Below are positions 11,131 to 25,900 of a stretch of 64,000 nt of DNA, one piece after another. The position numbers and the translations under genes were made by a program. The notes under the pieces were generated by a model. That model saw nothing but the letters and a program-made list of their open reading frames with translations. It searched no databases and was not told where the DNA came from. The stretch is from Talpa occidentalis. Lineage: Eukaryota > Chordata > Mammalia > Eulipotyphla > Talpidae. Numbering within the stretch: position 1 is the stretch's first letter; every line of letters begins with the position of its first letter. The stretch lies in assembly GCF_014898055.3 (NCBI RefSeq), contig NW_023601212.1, positions 47,914,329 to 47,978,328 of the forward strand, in the 5' to 3' direction.

Positions 11131-12069
11131 ATTTTTTTAACAGCTCAATCTGCCTGTCACCTCCCGACACCTTCCTTCATTCATTCACTCAGCCAGTTCT
11201 TTCTGAGCAGCTTTTATGTGTCATATACTTTGCTGTGTGCTGGGAAAATAGTGGTGAGCAGTATAGACAGTACCCTAGGAGGAAGTTAGGGAAGGTTTCC
11301 TGGAGGAGGTAGGTGGATGGAATCTAAAGGAATATCTAGACAAGGAGGGAGGGGAAGAAAGGAAGAGAGTTTCAGGGGGGAGAAAAGAGTAAAGGAAGTT
11401 TCCTTCCATGAAGAAGGAAACCTGGCTCATTTGAGACACAGCAGGGAGTCCATAGTGGCTGAAGCAGAGTGAAAGAGACAAGAGAGTGAGGGAGATGGGA
11501 ATCAAAGAGGGAGAGGGGGGATCACTCAGAGCCATTATGGGCTGTAGTAAGGAGTTGGGGCTTTATTCTAAAAACAATTGTGGCAACACACACCATTAGC
11601 AAGGTCAGAAGGAAAATGTCAAACTTGAAAATAACTTTTCAAATCAAAGTTAAAAGATTTGTTGCCTTAATATGTAAACATCTACTACAAACCTATAGAA
11701 ACAAAGACATAACTCAATAGCCAAACTGGCAAAGGCTATGAAGAATTAACATAGAAGGAGATACAAAACCAGCTTTTAAATTACAACATGCACAACACAA
11801 TAATTCACATTTCCCAAGAACACCAAGATAAAAGGGAGGGCATGTAAGTAAAAGGGAATAAACAAATCTAATGAGAGAGGGGTCTTACATAGATCATTGA
11901 AGACAGTGTATCTGAACTAAGAATTATTTAGGATTTACTCAATCACCTGCACCTAAGTTCAAAGTGAAGGGTGCTTAGCTCCACACGTACTAAGAAAATT
12001 TCAAGGCAACCACAATAAGATACCATTTTTTACCTATCATGTTGGCTATGATAAAAAATGTGACACACA

Positions 12070-12323
12070 TGGATCTCCCTGGTGGCACAAGGGTTAAGAC
12101 GCAAGCTATGAAGCTTTCCTCAGTCTCTGCAGCATGAGTTTGATCCCCGGCCAAGGAGCAACCCACATGGCACAGCAGACCTCTCCTGACTCACCCACTG
12201 CTCCCCTCAGCAGTGTACTTCGGTCAATCTGCCTGTTCTGTCTCTGGTGACTCCTCTCACCCCCCTACACCTCTGGCCTGTACCCCAGCTCTTGTTTGCA
12301 TAAATAATCTTTAAAAAAAAAAA
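12070..12323 (+). mobile_element. tRNA-derived SINE, subfamily B
   Basis: Head GGATCTCCCTGGTGGCACAA, B-box-like GAGTTTGATCCCCGG, tail ATAAATAATCTTTAAAA. Moderately diverged. Confidence 0.87.
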
Positions 12324-12837
12324 GTGATACACCCTAAGCAGAGGTGAAGAGCGATAGCAAAATGACAGCTTGATCAAACCACTCCTGATAGGGTTATTTA
12401 TTACTAAAAGTAAAATACAGAAAACAACCTAAATGTCCACCATTTGGAGCTGCCTACAAAAATTACGTGTATCCAAACAATGAGTATTCTGCCAACCTTC
12501 AAAATAATGGGAAGGCAGGATATCTACAATGGACATTATCTCAAAAATTATTTATTAAATAAAAGAGGGACTATTTTAATGGTATACATGACATGAAATG
12601 TTCACAGCAGCATTATTCACAATGGCCAAAACGTGGAAACAACCCAAAGTCACTCATGGTGAATGAGTAAATTACGGTATGTACAAATCATGGAATGTTA
12701 TGTGGTCATAGAAATGGAATGAAGTTCTGATACATGGTATGACATGGATGAACCTCAAAACCATTATGCTGAAAGAAGCCAGACATTAAAAGACACATTT
12801 TGTAGGATTCCATTTATATGACATACCAAGAATAGAG

Positions 12838-13105
12838 GCCTCCCTGGTGGCACAAGGGGTTAAGTCTCAGCACTATGAAGCTGTTGGCAGCCACTGCAGC
12901 ACGAGTTCAATCCCCAGCCAGGGAGCTAACCCACATGGCACATCAAAGCTCTTCTGTCTCACTTGCTGCTCCCCTCAGCAGTGTATTTCAGTCAGTCCAG
13001 GTGCTCTGTTTCCCACTCTGTCTCTGGTGAATCCTCTCACCCCCTGCGCCTCTGATCTGTACCTAAGTTCTTGTATGCGTAGATAAATAAAATAAATCTT
13101 AAAAA
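12838..13105 (+). mobile_element. tRNA-derived SINE, subfamily B, first of a serial pair
   Basis: Head AGGCCTCCCTGGTGGCACAA, tail AATAAATCTTAAAAAAA. Target-site duplication ATACCAAGAATAG at both ends. Confidence 0.9.
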
Positions 13106-13130
13106 AATATACCAAGAATAGGAAAATCCA

Positions 13131-13421
13131 GGGGCCTCCCTGGTGATACAAGGGTTTAAGACACAGCACTATGAAGCACTCTGCAGCCACTGCAGCATGA
13201 GTTCGATCCCCGGTCAGCCAGGGAGGTGACCAACATGGCACAGCAGACCTCTCCTGACTCACCCACCCGCTGCTCCCCTCAGCAGTGTATTTCAGTTGGT
13301 CTGCCTGTTCTGTTCCCCACTCTGTCTCTGGTGAATCCTCTTACCCTCCCCCCACACCTCTGGCCTGTATCCCAGTTCTTGTATGCATAAATAAATAAAT
13401 CTTGGGGAAAAAAAAAAGAAT
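13131..13421 (+). mobile_element. tRNA-derived SINE, subfamily B, second of a serial pair
   Basis: Head GGGGCCTCCCTGGTGATACA, tail AAATAAATCTTGGGG plus A's. Flanked by AGAATAGGAAAATCCA and AGAATAGGCAAATCCA, so it landed in the downstream duplication of the preceding SINE. Confidence 0.9.
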
Positions 13422-13708
13422 AGGCAAATCCATAGAGACAGAAAGTGGATTAGCAGTTGCAGGGACCTGGCAGTGGTGGGGAGGGATGAGGAGTGACTGC
13501 TAATGGGAACAGGGTTTTCTTTTGGGATGATGAAAATGACTTAAAACTATATAGAAGTGGTGGTTGCATAACACAGTGAGTGTACAAATGCCACTCAATT
13601 TTCCACTTTGATTAAAATGGTCAATTTTATGTGAATTTTTATCATAAGAAAGTATACATTGCACACCATCATTTATGTAAAAATGGGGAAAAGAAATACA
13701 TATGCATG

Positions 13709-13714
13709 TTTATT
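13709..13714 (-). terminator. HAPLN4: Candidate HAPLN4 poly(A) signal
   Basis: AATAAA on the minus strand (TTTATT here), the first such hexamer met downstream of the HAPLN4 stop at 16780. It implies a 3' UTR near 3 kb. Placement is inference: no transcript evidence is available, and the hexamer sits next to L1 DNA. Confidence 0.4.
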
Positions 13715-15529
13715 AACACAAAACATCTCCAGGGAACATGTAAGAAACTTTCAATGTCTCTGGGAAATGAGCTAGGTGGTGGGGCACAGGAGACAGACAT
13801 TTTACTATCTGGCTTCAGGAAGGATTCTCTCCAGGTTGCCAGCCTTCAGCTCTCCCCAAGGCAGTCCTTGAGGCTTCTGTTCCATCAGTGACCTAAGAAG
13901 GAAGTTTCCCTGTTCAGTAGGTCCAAAAAATCCCAGGAGTTGACACTGGTCACTCCAGGTCCATGTCCACCTTGGAATCAATCAGGGCTGCCTGGGGAGA
14001 TGGACTACAGCTGTCATTGGCCATGCTGGAAGCAGGTGGAGTTGGGAAAGTTGCTAACCTGATGGGAAACCAAGATGCTGCAATCCATGGAAGGGAGAAA
14101 GGATGCGAGCAGAGAAGGTGGCAAGCAAAAAATCCCACGCATTCATTTTGGGAAACATGTCCATTTCCACTCCCCCCATGGAGGAAGACAAGGCCCAGCC
14201 ATAGCCCAAGGTAATCTAATCACTGAGCTGGACACCAACCTCAGATGAATGGTTGTACCTCCAGGAGCCCACCATACCAGATAATGAGGATAACCAGTTA
14301 AATTGACTACCCTACTTCTATTACCAAACCAAACCTTATACTTGCTTCTCTTCCCCTTTGTTTGTATTCCAGATATGTCCAAGGGTCCTTACCCCCACTT
14401 CCCTAACCCTTCCCCCCCCCCCATCCTGGGAAAAACTTGCAATGTCTCTGCCTTTCAGGTGCAGAACTCCCCAAGCAACTTTACACACTTCAGGCTGGAT
14501 ATCGAGGAATCACTAGATTTGTCAGAGACCTAGACAGGAAGGGGCTGAGAAGGGCTAGGTCCATGAAGATGGCTCAAGGGAAAGAGAAAGAAGGCAGGAT
14601 GAATGAAGGGAGAAGAGAGATTGGGGAGTGGGGTGTGGGGTGTTTCCACCAAAGTGCATTTAAAAAGTATATACCCTCTGGCTGCCTCATTTTCTCATTC
14701 ATTAAAACAGAAAAGAAAAAACCAACCCAAATATTCATTGAGTCCCTGCTATAGGCTTTGTACTCACTGGCACCTCAGAATAGTCCTGCTACAGAAGAAA
14801 TGGGCTCAGGAGGTTTGTCACTTGGCCACAGAGCCAAGATTTGAACCCCAGCCCAGTTGGTTCCAAACCCAGAGCTGGGTTTCCCAGAGGTGGATGTGAT
14901 AACAGGAGAGCCCAGTAGGGAACCCAGTGTAACTTCAGGCAAACCACAGGAACTGGGTTCTCCCAGGGTGCCCTTGCTCATGGACTGTTTCCCCCAAGCT
15001 GGTTCTCACACAGGAGCTTGGCTGGGTCCTGACTTAGCAGGAATTGCCCCGTAAGACCTGGCACACATGGTGGATTTTGAAGTTCAAGGATATTCCATCT
15101 CCCCTGGATCTCGAAAGAGAGAAATGGGGGCAGGAGACCAGGAAGGAGAGAGGAGCTTGGTGAGATGGGGATGGGGTCTCAGAGGCAAAAGGAGAGGCTA
15201 GTACTTGCACAGCTGAAAGGGTGGTACTTCAGATTGATCATCTGCAGTTGCAACCTGGTGTTGTTAGGGTGTCTCATGCACAGCTGTTGTCTGGGATAGT
15301 TAGCATGCAGAAGGAGTGCACCAGCAGCTCAAGTCCAGTCATGTCTGGGGACAGTGCCTGGGGCTGGGCTACCTGACAGGACAGTTCAGGCCCAAGGTGA
15401 GAAGTTCCTGAGAGCTGGGAGGTCCAGTGTTATGGGAAGGGAAGGCATTGACAGTCTTTTTAGAGACAGCCTGGAGGGAAAGGGCCTGCCCACAAGGGAA
15501 AACTTAGGGGGACAGGTGTTCTGTTACCA

Positions 15530-16600
15530 CAGACACCAAAATTTGGTTTCTATGGCAATAGCTATGTTGAGGTCCAAGCTGCCTGGGGGCAGACCTTGGA
15601 AGGTGGCAGGAGCTGGGTGGGCCTGAGCAAAGGGTCAGACTGTTTCCATGGTGAGAGTGAGATTAAATGAATGCTGGGTGATTCCTGGAATAGCTAAGGG
15701 GAGATGGTCTCTATGGCTGTGAGTCAGGGTGGAAACAACCAGAAGTAGAGTTGTCCGTCTTTGGGAATGTGTGGTAGCCATAGTTACTGTTGGAGGAAGC
15801 AGTACTATCTCCATGGGTGTCACTGATTAGGGAAGGGCTGAGTGACGCTAGGTGACAGGTAGAAATCAGGCTGGTCATCTTGGTGACAGAGGAAGTGGAG
15901 AGGCTTGTCCCCACAGAGAATGACATGGCTCTATGGGCCCCTGGGGCAAGGGGGGGCAGGGAGAGGGATTGTCTCTTTGGTGACAGCCAGGAAAAGGGCT
16001 GTCAGATGAGGATTTGCTTCCTCTAGAGAGATACCTGAGGGATGGGGCTTGGCCACCAGTCCAGCCAGCCAGCTGGGGTATGTTAATCTGTCTTAGCAGC
16101 AACAGACAAGGGTGGTGTTCCCAGACAAGCACCTCCCCAAGGGCGGTGCTGTTCTCAAAGGTGCTGTTCTCAAAGGTAACTCAGACACACGGCCTATTAC
16201 TCTGGAAACTTCAGAGGGCCTCATGATGAAGGGGGAGAGAATGGGCGTACCCAATCTCCAGGTCACTGCAGGGGAGAGGTCAGGAGCCCACAGTCTCCAT
16301 GCAACCACAGGGGCTGCCAGGGAAACTCCATAGTTTTTGGTTTCTCTACAGGTGATGGAGAGGTGGTTTCAGTGTCCAAGTGACTGTAAACCAGTTTCCA
16401 GAAAGATGCAGAAGGTGTGTGCCCAGTCTCCAGATAATCCCGGGGGTCCAGCCTCCAGGCGACTGTGGGGTAGAGTGGGGAAATGTGTGGTTGGTTTCCA
16501 CAGTTTCCAGGTGACCTCGGGGTTTGTTGGCCTCCAGGGATCTTCAGGGGGCGTGGTCCGTCTCCAGGAAAAAGTTGTGGGAGGAGGGAATATCCACTAT
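15530..16600. repeat. Degenerate minisatellite with X-box-like units
   Basis: Units such as GTTTCTATGGCAAT (15546), GTTTCCATGGTGAG (15642), GTCTCTATGGCTGT (15707), GTAGCCATAGTTAC (15774), TCTCCATGGGTGTC (15808), TCTCCATGCAACCACAGGGG (about 16293) and TTTCCAGGTGACCTCGGGG (about 16504) recur every 30-100 bp with poor linkers. The palindromic unit resembles the RFX-family X-box GTNRCC-N-RGYAAC. The units are diverged, so the array is old. Confidence 0.6.
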
Positions 16601-16680
16601 CCTGTCTCCCAGGACCCGCCAGTTTTAAGGACCCTCAGGGGGCGTGGTCGGCGTTCCAGCCCCGCCGGAGGCCGCGGCAG

Positions 16681-16694
16681 CCGGCAGGGGGCGC
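16681..16694 (+). promoter_or_regulatory. CTCF-like motif (best of three)
   Basis: CCGGCAGGGGGCGC fits the CTCF core CCASYAGRKGGCRS except at one early position. Weaker relatives CAGGGGGCGTGGTC begin at 16545 and 16636. No occupancy can be inferred from sequence alone. Confidence 0.5.
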
Positions 16695-16779
16695 GGTCAA
16701 CCTCCAGGGGCCTGGCCTGTTTCTGGGGACCGCAGGGCACTAGGCCAGCCGCCGAGCGCCCAGATGTCGCGTCACGGAC

Positions 16780-20905
<4,126 letters not shown>

Positions 20906-21149
20906 CCTGCCCGCGCGGCCCCGCGGAGCGGCCCCCGCGCGCCGAGACTGCGCTCCTAGCACGCCGGGGAGGGACTGGGCAGTTCCAGGCGGGCGGCGCA
21001 ATCCCGGCGTCTGCCTGCAAGGGGAGGAGGGAGTCCTACGCTGGGGGGTGGGGGGGTGGGGGGTGTCGTTAAAGGGGACGCGGCGGCGCATGCTCCGCAA
21101 AGTGACCGGACACTGAGGAGGTAGGGCCGCGCGCCTCGGTTGGTTAGAG

Positions 21150-22245
21150 TCTCTCAGTCAGAGTCTCTGCCCCCGCTGGTTGAACGTGGGCCAGCGCAGG
21201 AAACTGGGCCAGCCCAGTTTAACCATCTATAAATTGTAGGACGGGACTTGAAGGAGTCTTCCATCATGGATGTCCTGCGTGGGTGGAGGAGGGGCGCTGG
21301 GTGACCTGGAAGAGGGACTTGGCTTGCAGGACTGTTTTCTGATCTGTCACATGGTGACCACCATGGGGTCCTGGGCTCAGGCACGCAAAGGTGCTCACTC
21401 TGGAGGCAGGAGCCTAACAAAAATTACACTCTGCAAAAGGGGCCTGCAGCAACAGGTCCTAGTGCAATTTGGCTTATTTGCTATGGGATACTGGAAAAGA
21501 AGCTTGGTCTCTCTGAACTTCACTTTCCTCTGGAAATGGAATGCTGGTTCTTTGATAAAGATCCATGTTTGGATATAAAATAGGTGCCTAACTGGTTGAC
21601 AAAGACAGGAAGCAGGGGTGTCTGATCAAGCCTCTGCTCCCTTCTGGACCTGAGTCAGCCGAGAACCTTGCCCTTCACCAAAATTCAAAATCAGAACCAG
21701 GGTCGCCCTGATGCCGCAAGGGGTTAAGGACAGCATTATGAAATTATCTGCAGCCTCTGCAGCACGAGTTCCATCCCTGGACAGCCAAGGAGCTACACAC
21801 ATGGTGCAGCAGACCTCTCCTGTCTCTCCCGCTGCTCCCCTCAGCAGTGTAATTCATTTGATCTGCCTATTCTGTTCCCCACTCTGTCTCTGGTGAATCC
21901 TCTCACACCCCACACCTCTGGCCTGTACCCCAGTTCCTATATGCATAAATAATCTTTTTTTCAAAAAGTCTTCAAAAACAGAACCAGGAAACAATGAACT
22001 CTCCCCTCAACAACCCTGGTTGTCTCCCCAGTCTCCAAAATATGAGCCAACCAGATAGCAGAAGCAGAGTTATGAGCTCTGAGGGTTGAATGGGCCAGGG
22101 CCCAAATTCAGCCACATCCAAGAGGCATGACCTTTGCACTAAGACTTTCATTTCCTGTAGGCTCCCCATCTGGAACAGGGGATGAGAGCACATGAGGTTA
22201 GCCCTTGGTGTGGTAATCTAGCAGGTGCTTAATAAATGTGCCACA
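21150..22245. other. HAPLN4-TM6SF2 interval
   Basis: Between the HAPLN4 promoter and the TM6SF2 3' end. Apart from the SINE at 21701 and a MIR-like tail near 22160-22245, I see no gene, RNA or conserved motif. Confidence 0.5.
21701..21970 (+). mobile_element. tRNA-derived SINE, subfamily B
   Basis: Head GGTCGCCCTGATGCCGCAAG, diverged A-box; tail ATAAATAATCTTTTTTTC. Flanks TTCAAAATCAGAACCAGG and TTCAAAAACAGAACCAGG form the target-site duplication. Confidence 0.88.
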
Positions 22246-22256
22246 TTAGTAGTTAT

Positions 22257-22267
22257 TTTAATTTATT
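22257..22267 (-). terminator. TM6SF2: Candidate TM6SF2 poly(A) signal
   Basis: TTTAATTTATT on the plus strand gives overlapping minus-strand AATAAA and ATTAAA hexamers about 515 nt after the TM6SF2 stop. No other hexamer was seen between them. Confidence 0.5.
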
Positions 22268-22779
22268 CTCAGGGTTAGGACATCAGACACTTATCTCCAA
22301 TGGTTACTTCAACAGGTCTTTGGTTCCTTCTGACCATCTGGAAGATATTCAAGCAGAGGCAGATTTCTGCTGTCTGGTACCTCCAGCTCCTGATGGTCAT
22401 ACTGGTATCAATGGGTGGGCTTTTGTGGAGCCTGAAAAGAGTCTCTCACCCCTGCACCCAGAAACACTCAGACAACAACATTTTGGGCATCAAGAGTTTT
22501 TACTAAAAGAATACATGGGGGAATTATGGATAAAGGCTTGGAGCAAGTACAAGAGTCCATGTGGAGTTTGGGCACAGTGACAGTTGATCTGGCTGTGGCC
22601 CTCTCTGCCAGAACACCAGGCTCCTGGGACTCCCATTCCACCTGCTGGCTTAAAATCACCATAGCCAGGACCAACAGCACCCAGAGATATAACTTTTTCC
22701 TCTAAAAAACACATCCCATCCCCCCTGGACCAGAGTCAACAGGCCATGTAAACACAGTTCTGGGGATTCCATGGCCCGC

Positions 22780-22983
22780 TCAGTGCTGCTTGTGGTGGAC
22801 CGGGGGCCTCTGGGGCGGGCGCGTGAAGAAGGCAGGCCACTGCAAGCAGCGAAAGGCCAGCAGGTGGGGGGCCAGTGCATACAGCAGGTTACACACGAAG
22901 AAGCAGGCCCAGGTGTCCTCTGGCACGCGGTAGGTGAAAGGTGTGCGCAAATGCATGGAGGCACCCATATGTGAGAACTGTGC
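22780..22983 (-). CDS. TM6SF2: TM6SF2 exon 10 (last coding)
   Basis: Residues 309-375: AQFSHMGASMHLRTPFTYRV, a membrane segment CFFVCNLLYALAPHLLAF and tail VHHKQH, TGA at 22780-22782. The C-terminal basic tail resembles an ER-retrieval signal but is not a canonical KKXX. Confidence 0.94.
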   Translation of the reverse strand, partial: AQFSHMGASMHLRTPFTYRVPEDTWACFFVCNLLYALAPHLLAFRCLQWPAFFTRPPQRPPVHHKQH

Positions 22984-25900
22984 CTGGTGGCCACACAGGA
23001 GGATGAATGTCATGGGCAGGAACAAGTCCTGGAATTACTGACACCCTCCCGCTCCCTAGGGCTTCTCATTGCAGTCAGGCAGAACCCAGAGGGCCCCATC
23101 TTCAACTAGCTGACCTCTCTCCCTCTCCAGTTCATCTGTCTACCTCCAAATATCCCTTCCCCAAGTGTCCTGTCTACCTGTGTCCTTCTGTCTGTCAGTC
23201 TCTCTCTCCCGCTGCATAACCAGAACAATCTTCATTCCATCTGCAGGCCCTGAATCCCATTATCTCTGATGTGGATCCAGTTCTTCCTCCTAGTATCACC
23301 ACCCTGAGCAGCTGCCCTTGACACAAATCCTATCAATTCTATCCTGAAGATACCTTTCTGGTCCCCACTGCACTGGTCATAGGTTTTATCATCTCCCATG
23401 GAAGAAGCCAGACCTTCCACTTCTTAGACACCTACCATAGCTCACCACTGTTCTTAGCACAAGCTCCCACACTCAGAGCTCAAAGCCCTTCCCAACTTCT
23501 GTTGCCTTGCCTTTACTCATGTTATGGCCTTGCAAAATCACTGTCCTCCTCTGTGCCTTTCCCTAAAGCTGTTCGCATCCTGGAAGGCCCTTCCCTGCCT
23601 GGAGAATTTATACCCTTAAGTCAAAGCCCAGCACCTATGCCTTCACTTCAAGAAAAACTTCACTTCAAGAAAAACTCCTCCAGGGCCTCCCCGGTGGCGC
23701 AGTGGTTGAGCGCTGGGTTGCGAAGCCGCCCAGCAGCCTCTGCAGCGCCGGTTCGATCCCCGGCTGCTCCCCGGCCACCAGAGGAGGGTCCCACATGGCG
23801 CGCAGACCTCTCCTGCTGCCCGCTGCTCCCCTCAGCAGTTTACTTCAGTCCTTCTGCCTGCTCTGCTCCCCGCTCTGGCTCTGGTGAATTCTCTCACCCT
23901 CCCGCACTTCTGACTGTATCCAGTGCTTATATAGAATAAATAAAGAAATCTTGAGAAAAAAAGAAGAAAAAAAAGAAAAACTTCCTTCCATGTGGAATCC
24001 CTTTCAGCCCCCATCACTTCTTCCTTTTCTCCAGTTCTGACCCCATGGGGTCTGTGTCTGTTTTTTTTTTTTTTTTTCCCTCTGAAACTAGGGAATCTTG
24101 TAGTACTGAGTTGTACCTCTCAGGGCCCATATCACCCTCCCCAAGAGCAATTGTTGGGTAAGCAGAAATTTTCGTCACTTATACACCCCACCTCCCACCT
24201 CCTCACCTGGCCTATGGCTCCAGCAAACACTAAGGCCCAGTCAGGCAGCCAGGAACAGCCAGGGAAGAGGAGGGCATAGACAGCCAGGATGTAGAAGGGC
24301 AGCACATAGAACATGTAAACCAGCATCTGGGGGCACACAGTCAATGGGGTGAGCAGCTATCCCAGCAAGTCTCCTGATAACCTTCATGTGGGGGGCTCCA
24401 GGGAGGATCTTACCAGCCTCAGATCCCATTCAAGATAGAGACTCTGCACATCCCACCCCTGTGCATGGTGCTGCTCTATTTCCCTGAGTATTCCCACCCC
24501 TACCACAATTCATTGCCCCCTGACACCTGAACACATATAATTGAGTCCAGCTCAGTCCAGAAGTGTCATGTCTCGTCTGGTCAATAACGAAACTCTAGCT
24601 CACTGGCGATAAAGATCAACTATGGGATATGCAGCTATGGGATGTAATTAAAATGGGCCAATCAGAGCCTCCCTGAAACTTAGGCTTAATCTCTGGGTAA
24701 ATAAGGATTACACTATCCTAGGCTGTCTAGGAAGGACAGAGGGTAACCTGGAGCCACCCTAGACTGTCACTGTCATCCCACAAAGGGAAGACCTGGGAAT
24801 GGAGCCCAGACCAAAAAAAAAAAAAAGCAGATCCTAGAAACAGAGTTATCCTTGAGCTGCTGGATCCAGCCATAACTAAAGACCAGGCAGCCCAGCTACT
24901 TTTCTTTAGGACACCAAATTCCACTTGTACTTCTGCTAGTTTCACTTATGTTTCTGGCACCTGTTTCAAAGAGGCCCAGTGGCCCTCTCTTCTCCCACCT
25001 GCCCTCTCACCTGTATCTTTGGGTAGGTCACAGGATCCCGAAGGTATGGCTCATACTGATAAATGTAGACAAAGCAGGCATCTGTGGGACAGTCAAGCAC
25101 CACCTGGGGACAAACCAACAACACTTCTCAAATACCTCTCCCAAGGAAGCTTTTCCACCCTTCCCAGCAGAGTCCACACCCCTTGCTCTGGCTTCCCCCA
25201 GTTGGTTCTCTCCATCTGTCTGGGAAGCCAAAGATATTGAGAGAATGCTGTAGGGAATGAGGCTTTGTCATGAAGAACTTCCCTGGATGATCACTCAGGT
25301 GAGTAGTGGCCTTTTTGCTCTGGATACTGGAACATATGTAGGAGAGGTGGGCCAGGATGGGGGAACTGGAGGAAAAGGAGGTGCGGGCTGACTAGCACAG
25401 ACTTACCAGGCCCCGGAAGAGGGTGAAGAAGCCAGCCAGGATGAGGTAAATGATGAGGGCCAGGTCAAGTGGGCGCTGCAGGATACTCTTTCTTTGTTCC
25501 ACCTGTACCTGCTCCATGGGAGAGACAGCATGGGAACTCTGGTATACAATAAGCACTCATTAATGGCTCATCATGTCTTTCCTAGTGACCAAGGAGATCC
25601 TTCCAAGCAGACAGTGTCTTTGACCAGAAGCAGCTCAAATGGGTAACACGCAGGCATATTAGCACAAGGGGCCAAAACACTCACCATCCTGTGGGTATAG
25701 CAGGTTGGCACCTGGGGTTGGGTGAAGATCCTTATGCCAGCCCAGCAGGGAACCAGCACATAGGGGATGGTCAGAAAGAAGGCAGGCCTGATTTCCGAGC
25801 TGTATTTTCCTGCCACGTGGGAAAGAGACAGCATCACTCAGTAAGGGTCTCTGCCAAAGCCCCTGGCTGAAAGTCTGATTCACAAAGGTCATCCTTGTTC

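Larger units (their letters stand above)
8881..11150 (+). other. NCAN: NCAN 3' UTR
   Basis: About 2.3 kb from the stop codon to the first well-placed AATAAA. Contains a MIR-like relic near 10300-10480 and a TG-rich microsatellite at about 10970-11035. No open frame looks coding. The extent is inferred from the poly(A) signal. Confidence 0.7.
11560..13660 (+). mobile_element. Old LINE-1 fragment between NCAN and HAPLN4, split by three SINEs
   Basis: Decayed ORF2-3' UTR sequence (for example TTCACAGCAGCATTATTCAC near 12600, CCATTTATATGACATACCAA near 12810). Pieces are separated by SINEs at 12070, 12838 and 13131. 11170-11300 upstream holds an L2-like scrap and purine-rich unique DNA. Confidence 0.7.
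13715..16779 (-). other. HAPLN4: Probable HAPLN4 3' UTR / downstream region
   Basis: No coding exon. Holds a MIR-like scrap (about 14700-14860), unique sequence, and from about 15530 to 16700 a degenerate tandem array of motifs resembling GTTTCCATGGTGAC together with three CAGGGGGCG-type sites. The extent of the UTR depends on the tentative poly(A) signal at 13709. Confidence 0.5.

Noticed and set aside
23502..23939. 145-codon plus-strand frame in a TM6SF2 intron
   Set aside because: Most of it translates the SINE at 23683; many other 60-90-codon frames in the window have the same origin.
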